Assembly (NCBI RefSeq): GCF_947179165.1
Contig: NC_077240.1
Coordinates: 33,232,501-33,296,500 of the forward strand
Source: Solanum dulcamara
Lineage: Eukaryota; Streptophyta; Magnoliopsida; Solanales; Solanaceae
Direction of reading: 5' to 3'
Length of the DNA: 64,000 nucleotides
The notes under the pieces were generated by a model, which saw only the letters and a program-made list of their open reading frames with translations, searched no databases and had not been told where the DNA came from. This document shows positions 33,740-45,734 of the stretch, piece after piece. The position numbers were made by a program, and so were the translations under genes. Numbering within the stretch: the stretch's first letter is position 1; the number at the start of each line of letters is the position of its first letter.

Positions 33740-35499
33740 CAAGACAGATATGGAAAAGTGAATTCTTGATGTATAGCAGAACAGCCCTTGGTAAATGTCA
33801 GTGTGTGAAAGTGTGTAATTTATAAGTTCTGTTCAAATTTGGCCATTTTCTTGTGCAGCTGGTGGAAGTAGACAATGCACCAGTTCTTGTATATGAATTC
33901 ATTCATGTACTTGTATTGATGTTAAATAGAAAGTTCCTGACTTGGAGTCTATTGGTAAAACTACCAATTAAAATATGTGAAGACTGGCTAACACATGAAT
34001 TAGCCACAAAGTTCCATAACTAGGACTTGATTAGATTCGATTGCAATAGCTTTGAAGCTAATCGATACTTGAGGCTCTCATATTCATCATCGGACCTACA
34101 TTTAAGATAGGATGTTTTGATGAGATCTAAGTCCTATACCTTGGACTAATAGTTAGCAACCTTGAATGAAACACCTCATATATTTAACAGAACTAGCTAC
34201 AAATGAGAAACTATGCAGTAGTGCGTGATCAATGAAATTGTGAGAATTGGCATCTATTGGGATGCAAGTAACACTAGCACATCTATTGAAACAATGGAGC
34301 ATTTCCAGTACCTTTACACATAGATTAACAGCGCATGCATAATCTTCTGAATAAATTGTTCAAAGAAAAAGAAGAAGAAAACTATTAACGTTGGACAAAG
34401 TCCAGAATCAAATAAACGTCTCTGTACAAACTAGCCAAGAGCAGATATCCAATTCTTATGCATCCACTTGCTTTCATACCTATAATCTACATAATTATCC
34501 TTATCTAGATTTTGATTACTCTTAGAATTCTCTTTGATAAGCATAAATGCTACCATATAAATGTAACGAAGGAAACTTTCCAAACTAATAGTAAACCTTT
34601 CCAGCATGCAAATGGTAAACCTTTCCAGGATGCAAGTTTCATTATATTTTGATACGCAACCAGAGGAGTACTTCAAGTGAAAAGTATATGTATTAAACAA
34701 TCTTGAGTATCCTACGGAGTGATACGTAAGGGACATATCACCTTATCTTTTCTCCCTGAAATCCTGCTATAGACGACTTGGAATCATAAGACAAGTAAAT
34801 TCCACCGGTAATTACATATCAATTGCACCAGTGAAGGAGGGAAATTTAAAAGAACGATGATGAAGAAGGGAACCTTGTTAGTAATTTCTAGTTAGTCAGA
34901 ACCAAATAAAAAGCATGAGTCTTACAGATGAAAGCCTCACTATGGACTCTTACCTCAATTTGAAGACCTCATCTCAAACCAACTAAACTGGTCATTGCAG
35001 GCAAATTAAGTCAACTATGATATCAATGACCAGTTTTATAAACAACGTATATTAGGTAACTCGTATAAATAGTTGTCTCAATACTTATTATTAGTGTATA
35101 TTATCAGAGAATAAGATCTAATCCAAAATAAAATATATGAGCTTCTGAAATTGAACTCGAAAACAGAAAGACGCCAAATAAATATCACCTTTTGAGCACG
35201 CCCATTTGTCTCATAATTAATCATCCAGCTCATTAGAAATTTAACCTTGCAAGGGAGAAGTTTTTTCCCAGTTCAGTTATATCTCTCCCAAGTTGGCTCT
35301 AAATTCCATCAAGGGGAGTTGCAAAGTAGTTATCTAACTGTTAACGCAAGACTACTCGAGAGATCACCCTTTTATCACTTAATTGGCTCCCTCTCCACCA
35401 TTCTGGTCTCAGACATTACCCTCGAAAAAGGATCAATTTAATTGCTCGCATGGTATAAAATTTACCTTTTGATAGCTTAAATACCACCAATAAGGCTAA
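33740..35499. other. Intergenic region between the two intact genes
   Basis: 33740 to about 33950 is probably the 3' untranslated region of the CASP-like gene. A short direct repeat (GGTAAACCTTTCCAG.ATGCAA, with an internal partner) lies at 34587-34640. No gene, RNA gene or clear mobile element is recognised in the rest. Confidence 0.6.
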
Positions 35500-35504
35500 C
35501 TATA

Positions 35505-35750
35505 GCACATCCTATAAAATGCAGTTTGACAACAGGGTAGTTTCCGTATTTTGTATGCAGAAATAGAACTCTCTAATTTGAGACTACTCTGCTCGACAGC
35601 AGTTTTACTCCACCGTCTGTTCACAGAAATTGTACTCGATAGAGGATTATTCAATATGGATAACTTTAGCAGATCCTAGACTCTGCAGTTTGAAGGCAGG
35701 GTAGTTTCCATATTCTGTATGCAGGAAAAGAATCTCTAATTTGACGCAAC
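35505..35750. repeat. About 85-bp unit repeated twice, 163 bp apart
   Basis: GCAGTTTGA, then a CAGGGTAGTTTCC block, then TATGCAG, then CTCTAATTTGA occurs at about 35521 and 35684. It lies just downstream of the reductase gene and could be part of a longer diverged tandem repeat. Confidence 0.7.
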
Positions 35751-35954
35751 TAGTTACAGAAAGTAACAATTAAGAAATGTGCACATTATAGGTAAGCTCT
35801 TAACATTTCAGAACGTAGCATATATTCATATTAGAGTATAATTTACACATAAATAAATTGTAAACTTATCAATATCTGCTACAGACAGACAAACTGCATA
35901 CCTCAAAATTGATTTGTCAGAGAGTAGCTAGTTAAGACCTCTTTGATGGAGTAT

Positions 35955-37217
35955 TTAGAATATTGTTTGCTCCCCCAACTCCTGACCAGCCATTCCTTCT
36001 TTCAGTACTCTCTGGAAAAAATCTTCCAATGTATCATTTCCATAACTTGGTGTTGCCTCAGCATTATATTCTCCAGTCTCAGGATCCCAAATCAACATGC
36101 TCTCAGCTGCATAATACCTCCCAATCTTCCCAAACTCGGCTGCATCTTCCAAAGAAGGAAATATTTTTACGAGGAAGTCAAGAAATCCAATTGCGAAATC
36201 CATTATTTCAATTGGCACCTTCAGAAATTTGGGTTCTTTACCCACAAGTTTAAACAACATTTCCCCTTGCTCTAATGGTGTCAATGCCTTTCCAGGTCCT
36301 CCAATAGGCAAGACCTGATTGATTTTATCCTCTTTCAGTATACAATCAGCAATAAAAGAAGCTAAATCTTGCTCACTTATCGGCTTGCAAGCACACAATT
36401 TCCCATCCCCAAACATCACATAAGGTTTCCCATCTTTCACCAATTCAACTTGACCTCCTAAGCTCTTGAAAAATGCAGTTGGTCTAACAATACTATAAGT
36501 AAATCCATCATCTTCTTCAGCTTCTTTCATTAATTCTGCCTCGAATTTCAGCTTCGCTCTTTGAAATTCAAGAAGGGGCTTCTGCACACAAATTGCAGAC
36601 AGCAAAACAAAGTGTGAAGCCCCAAACTTCCTCCCAGCAACAAGACTATTCTTTGTGGCCTCATAATCAATATTCCAAGAATCTTTTACCCCACCATTTC
36701 GACTAGCAAGGCAAGACACAACAACATCAATTGAAACCCCTAAACCTTGTACACTTTTCTCCAAAATCTCCAAATTGGTGACATCAGAAAAACACACATT
36801 AGCTCCATTTAACTGTTCCAAGGTATCATCTTTACTATTCTTTCCCTTAATACCACTTTTTTCTCTAGCAACAGCTATAACATTGAAGCCTCTATTGGTC
36901 AACTCCTTAACCAAAAATTTCCCAATGTACCCAGTTGAACCCACAACCAAAACATTAATATCTTTTGGATTTTTACCTCTAAATGAAATCTTGGGGGTTT
37001 CAACAGCTGAAGCAGTGATGGGTTTCAGCTTTCTTGAACTAACTCTAAAGGGTCTTCCAGATACATTCACAGAAAGAAAAGGAATTGCATAAGGAACTGT
37101 GCTTACTTGAACATGATTGATGAAATGAGATGAAAAAAGTTGCCTAAAGTTATTATCTTTAGTTGATTGAAGAAGTGTTAGTCTACTGGAAAGAGCAAAA
37201 ACAGACATTTTCCTCAA
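35955..37217 (-). CDS. DVR: Divinyl chlorophyllide a 8-vinyl-reductase, chloroplastic
   Basis: A single exon of 420 codons, close to the usual plant length. The enzyme reduces the 8-vinyl group of divinyl (proto)chlorophyllide to ethyl with NADPH, a step of chlorophyll synthesis in the plastid. Residues 1 to about 70 are Ser/Arg-rich with few acidic residues, as in a transit peptide. A Rossmann fold begins at 88 ([13 protein letters not shown]), with the glycine motif at 93-99. It is followed by [10 protein letters not shown] near 165 and the conserved [14 protein letters not shown] segment near 245-260. The C-terminus (E-x-Y-x-x-E-A-T-P-S-Y-G) is typical. Met4 is an alternative start. No damage is seen. 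An LTR element begins only 437 bp upstream. Confidence 0.96.
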   Translation of the reverse strand: MRKMSVFALSSRLTLLQSTKDNNFRQLFSSHFINHVQVSTVPYAIPFLSVNVSGRPFRVSSRKLKPITASAVETPKISFRGKNPKDINVLVVGSTGYIGKFLVKELTNRGFNVIAVAREKSGIKGKNSKDDTLEQLNGANVCFSDVTNLEILEKSVQGLGVSIDVVVSCLASRNGGVKDSWNIDYEATKNSLVAGRKFGASHFVLLSAICVQKPLLEFQRAKLKFEAELMKEAEEDDGFTYSIVRPTAFFKSLGGQVELVKDGKPYVMFGDGKLCACKPISEQDLASFIADCILKEDKINQVLPIGGPGKALTPLEQGEMLFKLVGKEPKFLKVPIEIMDFAIGFLDFLVKIFPSLEDAAEFGKIGRYYAAESMLIWDPETGEYNAEATPSYGNDTLEDFFQRVLKEGMAGQELGEQTIF

Positions 37218-37654
37218 CTAGATGAAGAAACTTAGATGCTGGCCAAGAACTCTGGTGGTCTTAATCAGTAGCATTTCACAGGAAAAATAAGAAGTAGAAA
37301 AATTTGAGGCGATTGATAACAATGGAAGTTGAGCTCATCATGCTAGAATTAGAATGATTGGTTGAAATTGGAGGGGGAATACCTGGAGAAATCTTTATCT
37401 TGTCCAAAAGCAATAAATCATCCATTGGGCCTTGGATCTTTTATCTTAGGAAAAATGATTTGTTGCTGTCCATCATCCATTAACAACCCATAAGCCTATA
37501 ATGGCCCAATCCACAGAATTTTACTTTTTTTCTTACTACAATTTTCACTAACAAAATGAGTCCCAAACCTAAATGACAGACAAAGTTGATCAAAGTAACG
37601 GCAAAAATAAAGTTTTTACTTTTTACCTATATTAGAACCTCTTTAAATTAATAC
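37218..37654 (-). promoter_or_regulatory. DVR upstream region, cut by an LTR element
   Basis: This is the only original sequence left between the DVR start codon and the retrotransposon at 37655. It must hold the 5' untranslated region and proximal promoter. No single motif could be fixed with confidence. Confidence 0.55.
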
Positions 37655-40583
37655 TGTTGACACCCAATTTTGACCATCCACAACGCAAATTAGCTATCGA
37701 GTTTTTTTGAATTCGAATATTTTGAAATAATTAGCTTTTATAAAAAAAAATAAAAAAAATAATATGTATATATATATATATATATTTTCATATTATTCTT
37801 AACTATTTTTATCTTTATATAAATTTTAGTATAACATACATATTTTTATATAACTATATCTTTGATTACTATTTATGTGATTATTCGAAAATTATCTCAA
37901 AAGATTTTATTTTTTACTAAATAAATTTTAGTTAGGTTAGTTTAATTATGGTTTGTATTTTTGAAAATTTTAGTTTTTTCTAAAAATAAAAATAAATAAA
38001 TAAAAAATATCTTTTCTTTTCTCTTTCCATTATCAAACAACTATCCATCTCTCAAAACTCTCTTCTTCACTATCTCTCTCTCTCAAAACTCTCTTCTTCA
38101 CTCTCTCTCTCTCTCTACACTCTCTTCATCTTCTCAAAAAGAGAAAACAAGACAAGGTTACCAACCTCACCATTCTCTCCCCTCATCTCTCAATCTCTCT
38201 CCTCTTACACACCACCGAATACTTCTCTTCCACTCGTCTTCGGCGAGAGCTCCGACGAACCACGCAGGAAAAGCCACCAAGCCGCCGCTAGACTAACAAG
38301 ATGAGAGGTCTAAGACGAATTTTACTATATATGTTGTGTTCTTTTAGATCTAAAAGTTCATTTATTTTTTTATTTATTGTGTATATGTTGGGTTGATTAC
38401 ATCTTGTGTTTGGTGTTCTTGATAAGTTTTCTTGCTTAGAAGATTTAGATCTTTCTTATGTTAGAATCCTTTTACTGATTTTGTTTTCATAACAAATTTT
38501 GGGCTGATCAATTACTCTAACCATTATTGTCATTTTCTTGCTTATAAGATTCATATTGTTTACATGTTACTACATCACTTTAGTTCTTTATTTTTTGCTC
38601 CAAATGATTTGATAAACTCGAGATTCAAAGATTTTTTGTTCATTCATAATTGATTAAGATTGCAAAGCATATTTATGTTATTTTTGTTGTTGTTGTTGTT
38701 GTTGTTGTTTATGTTCATGTTCATGTTCATGTTCATGTCCATTTTCATGTTCATGTTTATGTTTATGTTCATGTTTATGTTCATGTTTATGTTTATGTTC
38801 ATGTTCATATTTATGTTCTTACACTTTAATTATGTTCATGTTTATATTCTTGTATTTAATTAAGGTTTCATGTTCTTACATTTTAATTATGTTCATGTTT
38901 ATATTCTTGTATTTAATTAAGGTTTCGTGTTCATAGTCATGTTCTTACATTTTAATTATGTTCATTTTATATTCTTGTATTTGATTAAGTTTTTTACGGT
39001 GAGATTGTTATTATTTGCTATTGTCTAAATGCATATCTTTTAATTTGGGTATCTATTTGATTAGCTAATTGATAACCGATATTTTATTTTCTTGATTTAG
39101 ATTTGGGAAATATTTAATATTTTGCTAATCAGGCATAATTTGTTGATTGAAATATTTGACTATTAGGAAATAATTATAGTATTTTTTTTTTACAAAATTT
39201 GCTAGCATGTAGTAATTATTTTGGCATTTATCACAATTAATCTTGTCTCCCTTTATTAAACTTTAAATAAAGTTATTACCCTACTACTTTAAATAAAGTT
39301 ATTTCACCACTACTTTAAATAAAGTTGTTACCCTACTACTTTAAATAAAGTTATTACCCTACTACTTTAAATAAAGTTATTTCACCACTACTTTAAATAA
39401 AGTTATTTCACCACTACTTTAAATAAAGTTATTACCCTATTACTTTAAATAAAGTTAGTACCCACTTCTTTAAAATAAGTTTTAAATAGTTTTTTTTATT
39501 ATTTGGAGGGATGATTACATGTCTACTACTTATGTAACAGACTTTATTTTGGCCAATGAAAAAAATATCTCCGTCGGGTTTCGAGGCCTCTCCATTTTAA
39601 AGACGGAAATTTTAATTTAAGTTTACATTATATATTATATATTACAAGTTGAAATTGGCCGATGAAGAAATTACCGTTGCTTTCCAAGGTCTCTCATGTT
39701 CATAAGACAGGTTTTATTTTTGTATTATTATTATTATTATTATTATTTTTATTTTTATTATTACTATTCATATTATTTATTATTAACATGTTTACTAAGT
39801 ATTTCTACAGGTGCTGGAGCAAAATTGACTGATATGCAATTTTATGTATATCTGATATACAAGAAAACTGTTGGTTATATGCACTAATATACAGTGTATA
39901 TACAGTTGTGATATACATCAGAATTGGCCCAAAAGCCCAAAACGCAGGTGGCCCAACAGCTTAGTCCAGGCGTACAGAAACTAAGTGTCGGGCCATATTT
40001 TTATATGTTCATTACTTATTTTTATTTATTATTTTATTGATTCGGTTTGTAATAATTAATTTATTTATGTCGTTCATGATTTTCTTAGCTATTAATTTTA
40101 ATTTGTTTTAACCTAATTAGATTCCCCTAAAGATAAACCAATTCATGTTAATTTATTCTTAAAATAATTTTCAATATTTACTTAGTAAATGATATATATA
40201 TATATATATGTATATTATAATCAAATGTTTAAGTTTTATCAATTTTGTTTTTTTATTTTTTTATTTTTTTTTTCTAAAAAAAAATTTCAAAGTCTTCGTT
40301 TTCTTTTAAATTAATATTTCCCAAAGTTAGTCAAATAAATTTTAAATCGTTGGATAACCGCATGTTAGCGGCTATTTTAAGTGCTAAAACCTTCTTAAAA
40401 TAGTAATATGAACCTCGTACCCTTTTTCTCTAAATTTTTAAGACTTAAATTTGTTAGAGTCTTTTAAATTAAGTTTTCTTAATTTCTTTAAAAAATTAAG
40501 TGGCGACTCTTTTTTTACTAAAATTGATTTTTTCTTATAAAGATGAAATTAATTTTGCACTTTGTCGATTTTTCGACATAACA
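37655..40583 (+). repeat. 5' LTR of the Tat-type element, 2929 bp
   Basis: It contains a C/T-rich leader-like stretch (38030-38230), a hexanucleotide TTCATG/TTTATG array (38710-38820), eight copies of a 26-bp repeat (39261-39470) and an ATT microsatellite (39720-39770). Compared with the 3' LTR it lacks a 41-bp segment after 38319. Confidence 0.95.
39261..39470. repeat. 26-bp tandem repeat in 5' LTR, 8 copies
   Basis: The unit is CTTTAAATAAAG plus 14 nt of two alternating types (TTATTACCCTACTA or TTATTTCACCACTA). The core is a near palindrome. The same array has 13 copies in the 3' LTR. Confidence 0.95.
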
Positions 40584-40587
40584 GAAA

Positions 40588-40605
40588 TGGCGACTCCGCT
40601 GGGGA
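40588..40605 (+). promoter_or_regulatory. Primer binding site, tRNA-Arg type
   Basis: TGGCGACTCCGCTGGGGA begins 4 nt after the LTR end. This sequence type is the hallmark primer site of Tat/Ogre Ty3/gypsy elements. Confidence 0.88.
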
Positions 40606-41685
40606 ATAATTAGGTTCTAACCATTAGATTTGATTGCTTATTTGACTAACTATTTGGGTTTGTAATAATTAGTAATTTTTGTTTTCCTTAATTGTGCAAT
40701 TATGTGTTTAATTTATATATTAAATTGTTATTTGCATTTCATAGCATTTTTCCTATTTAATGTATAGTATATTAAAGAACGATTTTGCGGTACCGCAGTC
40801 GGGCTTTTTATACTTAACCCTTTTCGGAAAGATCGACAATTTATTGATACGTCATGCGTCCAATGGTTGTCGTAAGTTCCAGCCTGAGTTGTCCGCTTGG
40901 GTTACCAGTCTTGCAAAAGCCACTCTTAGTCAACCTAGCGTAGAGCAAAGCCAAATCCCTAATTTAGTGCATTGGCCTAAGAAGACTCAATACCCAAGGC
41001 GTATTGGGCCCATTAGAAAGACCACCTTAGTTCAAAATGGCCCTCGGCCTAAATGGACAATCATACCTATATGTTTAAATTTGAAGGTTTTATACGCGGT
41101 TTGGCAAATCACTGTCCCTCGGGGCTAGGAGTTTTTTTTTTGTAGCTTAGTCTAGTCAAAGAAGGACCTTCAGTGAATGACACTTCATCCAAAAGGCATT
41201 GGCGTTCGGAGATGTCAAGAAATCAAGAAAGAAGGATTTTCCACGAAGGCTTAGTTAGGATTGTACCCCTGCGTGGGACTGATTATTTATATCCCTTTTT
41301 TCTATTTATGTATCCCCATTCAAATTATTCATAATATTTGTATAAATATAAGTTTTGGGGCAATGGAATGTTTCAAATGACGTAATACATCCTTCAAATC
41401 GTTAAGCCTATCTTTGGCACAAAAAGGTCACATATCTGTTTAGGATGCGCAATAATTATTTGTGTGTTATATGCTATAACTGTTTTGTGAATATGTTGCT
41501 TTATTTGGAGACATGCTAGTCCACTCTTTTAGATTTTTTTTAGAGTCTCATAGGCATAAATATCGAGTCACTATCGATAGTGCATTCAAATATTCAATGA
41601 GTCTTTAATTTCCTAACAAAATTCGAACTTTACACTCAAATCATAAACTTTTCTTTCTCATCTCCACAAAAAAAAACAAGTGGTC

Positions 41686-41750
41686 GAACTACGTAGGACC
41701 TGAATTCTCCTTTGTGAGATACGTAGGCAGTCTTTCAAGGCTCGGTCCCT
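41686..41750 (+). repeat. Internal border motif, copy 1
   Basis: GAACTACGTAGGACCTGAAT, then GAGATACGTAGGCAG, then GGCTCGGTCCCT. Related copies lie at 43637-43700 and 45249-45320. Confidence 0.8.
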
Positions 41751-42479
41751 GTTTTTGAAGTTTTCAGTTTTCCTCATTCTTTCAAAGAAATTGAGAACTT
41801 TTTCTGCATCTAAGAAAAACAAGGGTACAAAAGTTGAAACGTAAAAAAATCTGTAATTCACAAGTCAACTTTTCTCACACATTTATCATAAAATTAATTT
41901 TTGTCCGTTACTCTTTCTTCACCCATAGATTAGTTTGTCTTAAAACAAAGCAACATTTATGTGTTTAGTTCTTTATGTGATATTTTGCATTAATTATTAC
42001 AAGCACAGACTAATACTTTGACTTTTGAGTTATTCTTCTTTTTCAGGGAAAGACTAATTTATGTCGGAAAACAAACTTGCTTACTTCTCAAAGATCGAGG
42101 GTTCAACAAAGTTGTTTCTTTCTTTGTAGGGCTGTTATCAAAGGACATCATGCGATAAATGAAAGGATCTCATTTTTGAGGTTAATTTTCTCTCCCTAAC
42201 TAAGAAGTTTTCTTTGTACACAAAAGAGACGACATTATTTCAAGAGAGGGGATCACGGGACAAAGAGTTCGTGGGAAATAATGATGATATTAAATTTCAC
42301 AAGACACCAATACACAGCCTGAAAGATAAATCGGGGGAGTCTTTGACTATAAAATCTTACTCCTATATCTTGTTACTTATTTTTTTTATAATGGCCCCGC
42401 TTTCACACTTTTCTCATATCTTTGCAGGAAAACTATCCCCGACAATAGTCGGGGATGGTTATAACAATGTATGATTCTT

Positions 42480-43606
42480 TGAATAGTTGGAAGAATTCAA
42501 ATCATAAGAGACAATCCTCAAGAAAAATACAACAACAATAACCAGAGCTCAAGAAATTGGATTTATTGGAGAAGTATCAATTTGAGGAAGAAAGATATAG
42601 GGTGATAAACATCCAACCTTTATATTGGATGAAGAATTAAAGAGATACATATTCCAAGAGTCTCCTAAAAAATGATGTAAAAATTCAAGATAAACAAGAA
42701 ATAGATACTGAGTATGACAGCATAAAATACTGAAAGCAGAGAGCTAAATATTTGGACAAATTATTGGAAACAAGTGTTCAACAGGATGCAAATACTAATT
42801 GAGAAATTACAGGAAAGCATAGAAAACATTGAAAGACAATCCTCTCCAGTAGAAGAATTATCCCAGATTCTGAAAAGAGCAGATAATTTCGTACAATTTG
42901 TCCTCCAAAATGCACCCGTTATTATCCGTCACCAGGACAATGAGTTATGTTATCTACAATTGTTTGTCAAGTCTGCATGAAGAGGACATCATCAATAAAT
43001 AAATATAAATATTTTACTAGTACTGATGTAAAGGAATCTCGAGACTTCAAACGAGAGGTTTTGGAAAGGGGAATATCGGCAAAGAAGGGATTATTTGGGT
43101 CAAAGAATTCTCTAATATATGTTGAACCTGTGTTCAGTAAGGCAGGAGAGACAATTGGTGTAAATTACATAGGAATGGAGATAACTGATCAGATAAGGAA
43201 AAGAAAAAAAAATGGCAAAATTGCAAGAAGAGATAGTTGTACAGAAAGCCAAGGAGACTGAACTTAAAGAAACTATTCACATAACAGAGAAAACTATGCG
43301 AGAGAAACAAATGCTTGCAACCATGTCTCATTAGATTAGATCCTTTTGTCAGGAGTGGTCAATATGATCGAGATTTTTTCTACCATAAAATTGGATAAGG
43401 AACATCGTCAGCTTGTGAATGTAATATTGTCTTCAGGAGATTTGGTTCTTCAAATAATAAATGACATCATTGACCTTTCCAAAGTCGAATCAGGAGTAAT
43501 GAAGTTGGAAGCCACAACATTCCGACCAAGAGAGGTTATAAAGCACGCTGCAGCATCTCCACAGAAAATATTAACATTGGAAGACCACACCAAGTTTGTC
43601 TAAAGC
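42480..43606 (+). pseudogene. HK5: Captured histidine-kinase fragment, HK5/CKI2-like
   Basis: Three parts of a plant hybrid histidine kinase can be read in order. The first is a coiled-coil stretch with S-S-P-V-E-E-L-S-Q-I-L (42774-42975). The second is a PAS-like part with Y-V-E-P-V-F-S-K-A-G-E and V-N-Y-I-G-M-E (about 43020-43200). The third is the dimerisation/phosphoacceptor helix with Q-M-L-A-T-M-S-H, then L-S-S-G-D-L-V-L-Q and [15 protein letters not shown] (43300-43605). It stops before the ATPase domain and receiver. The Glu after the phospho-His is a TAG stop (43332-43334), a one-base loss follows, and there are other frameshifts. The coil-to-helix stretch shows no intron, which suggests capture from a spliced transcript. 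It lies sense to the element between border motifs 1 and 2. Confidence 0.82.
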
Positions 43607-43636
43607 TCTAAATTATTTTATATATCATATCTACAA

Positions 43637-43700
43637 GAACTACGCACACCTGATTCTCATCTTGATGAGATACATAGGCAGCCCTTCTTGGGTTCGGTAT
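43637..43700 (+). repeat. Internal border motif, copy 2
   Basis: GAACTACGCACACCTGATTC, then GAGATACATAGGCAGCCC, then GGGTTCGGT. It directly follows the captured kinase fragment. Confidence 0.8.
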
Positions 43701-45248
43701 TTCCTTTTTAAAAATAAAAACAGTTAAAAAAAATAGAAAATACATAAAATAATAAATTGTGTACATATTTTAAGAGTCATATCTTCTTGATTGGGACGCA
43801 TACAGTTAGGAGCATGCAAAATATTTGGTATGATAAAAATGATTGGCTTTGTGGTAAACCATAGCTTCTATTGGTATCTTTCATTTGTACTTTTGTGATG
43901 CTTGAAAATTCTCTTGCGGGCATTCAAGGTAAGAATATAACCAACCTCATGGTTTCATGTGCATTGTATGGTGAGCTTTAGATTAAAATTCAATTGCATC
44001 GCACCGTTGATCTAGAACTTGGCCTGATATGTTTGTTGAGGCGAAATCCTGAGTTATGTTTGGTTTGAGAAAGGATTGTAGGCCTTTTTGACCCGTTTGT
44101 GTCTTTCAAAGCCTAACAAATAACATTAATCCCTAGTTTTCCCACTTTGAGCCTAAAATCTTTTCTTTGGACAACCACATCTTAGCCCTTTCCCTTCTGA
44201 GTGCTTACATGCACTATCTCTCTCTTGGCCCAACCTCCTTGAGCGCACCAAAGACGTGCAAATTATAGAAGAAGATCCAACTTTGAAATTGCCAAAGGTA
44301 AAAGACGTAAAGTCTCCAAAGTCAAGAAAGCAAAGACGACTTTCTCATAAAAAAAAAACCTCCTACAAGGTCGATGTAAGACAAAAAGGAAACTACTCCA
44401 ATAAAAGAGGAGAAACCTCAAAAAGGAGCGAAAAGAGAAAAGCTCTAACCACTAAGGACTCAAAGAAGTCAAGACAAAAGAAAAAGGTGAAAAGAAAAAA
44501 AACTCTATCAAATAAGTACTCGAAGAAGTCGATACAAAAGAAAGAGGATCAGACATCAAAGACATATCAATCGTCAAAGGCACATATTCAGTGCGACATT
44601 CAAGGAGGAATAAAGTTACTTTTATCCTAAATAAATATCCTACCTGTTCCCAAACCCACATTACAACCCAATGACAAGCCCTACATGATCTCATTCCAAA
44701 TATTCTCACATTAGTGGAGACTTACATGCAGGCCAAGCATATGGTATCACAGTTGCATGCGTTGAACTTTCTTGAGAGTGTGAGTGCACTTTGTAAAATG
44801 TTCTCAAATCAAACACTTCATATATGTGCGAAATAGAACTTTCTTTATTGTGAGGGCACTTGAAACATGATGATTGGTATAATTCTAAACCTTTGTTGGA
44901 AGCAGGATGAAAAAAATCTTGTCGACACTTAAGTATGTTTGAGGTACTACTTGAAGCTATATGAATTACCTTAAAGTCAATCTCAGTTATAAGATAAGAA
45001 ATGAGAAATATTTCCATGTATTCCTAACTGTTGATACCAATTGTAGTCAAAATTTGACTATCTCTTTACATTGTGAGATGCCTATTTTACTTCATTGGAT
45101 CGTCCATATCAGACGGGTGGAATATCTCATGTTTTAAGCTGGAAATGTTGCAAGTAATACAGTTTTCCATGTCATTATGCTTATATTACACATGTGTCTA
45201 CTGATTATCTTGTCTCAGATCTTGCAGCATTCATCGTCCAGAGAATTG

Positions 45249-45320
45249 GAACTACATTTGACCTGATTCTTGCACCAACAGGATATGTAGGCGCCACAAT
45301 GGCTCGGTCATGTTCCCTGT
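45249..45320 (+). repeat. Internal border motif, copy 3
   Basis: GAACTACATTTGACCTGATT, then AGGATATGTAGGCGCC, then GGCTCGGTCATGTTCCCT. Same layout as copies 1 and 2. Confidence 0.75.
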
Positions 45321-45358
45321 AAGATTTTTGTTTCTCCCTTATAATGAAAACTGGGACA

Positions 45359-45566
45359 GAATTTTTGAGAAGATCTCAAAAATTCAGAAAAAGATACTAT
45401 CTCTAGCAAGTTAAGATTGGAGATCATGTTAATATATGCAACTGGGATCGAATTTTTGAGAAGATCTCAAAAATTCCACAAGAATGTCAAAATTCTTTTT
45501 TCAGCAGCTCGAGATTTATCAAAAGATCTAATTGGAAAGAATTTTTGAGGAAGATTTCAAAAATTC
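45359..45566. repeat. Three copies of a fold-back sequence
   Basis: GAATTTTTGAGA-AGA-TCTCAAAAATTC is a perfect 12-bp inverted repeat with a 3-nt loop at 45359-45385 and 45450-45476. A weaker copy lies at 45539-45566. The first two are preceded by AACTGGGA, the third by AATTGGAA. Confidence 0.88.
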
Positions 45567-45734
45567 CATCAAGAATTGTCAGAAGTTCGAAGTCAACTTC
45601 AAATGATCTCCAACATTGCTAGAATGGAGCGAACTCGAATTCAAGATGCGAGCCACCAATGCCTCGTATAACTTCTATCAAAGACATGAGTTCCCATGAA
45701 CACGAGTTGTTAAAAAAAAAAAAAGTTGTCAAAT

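Noticed and set aside
34431..34736. Reverse-strand open frame of 101 codons between the two intact genes
   Set aside because: It contains a short repeat (V-N-L/ERFTI type) from a local duplication. No domain, and it is isolated.
38660..38863. Phe-Met-rich open frame, repeated at 47942
   Set aside because: It is the TTCATG/TTTATG hexanucleotide array of the Tat-type LTR.
39261..39470. Regular short repeats that could suggest a CRISPR array
   Set aside because: Units are back to back with only two spacer types, in a plant LTR. There are no unique spacers and no cas genes.
40760..41128. Open frame of 122 codons after the Tat-type primer site
   Set aside because: It is in the leader position of an LTR element, with no similarity to gag or to a known plant protein that I can recognise.
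44256..44630. Lys-rich open frame of 124 codons
   Set aside because: It lies in the non-coding interior of the Tat-type element. It is composed of AAG/AAA-rich simple sequence and shows no recognisable domain.
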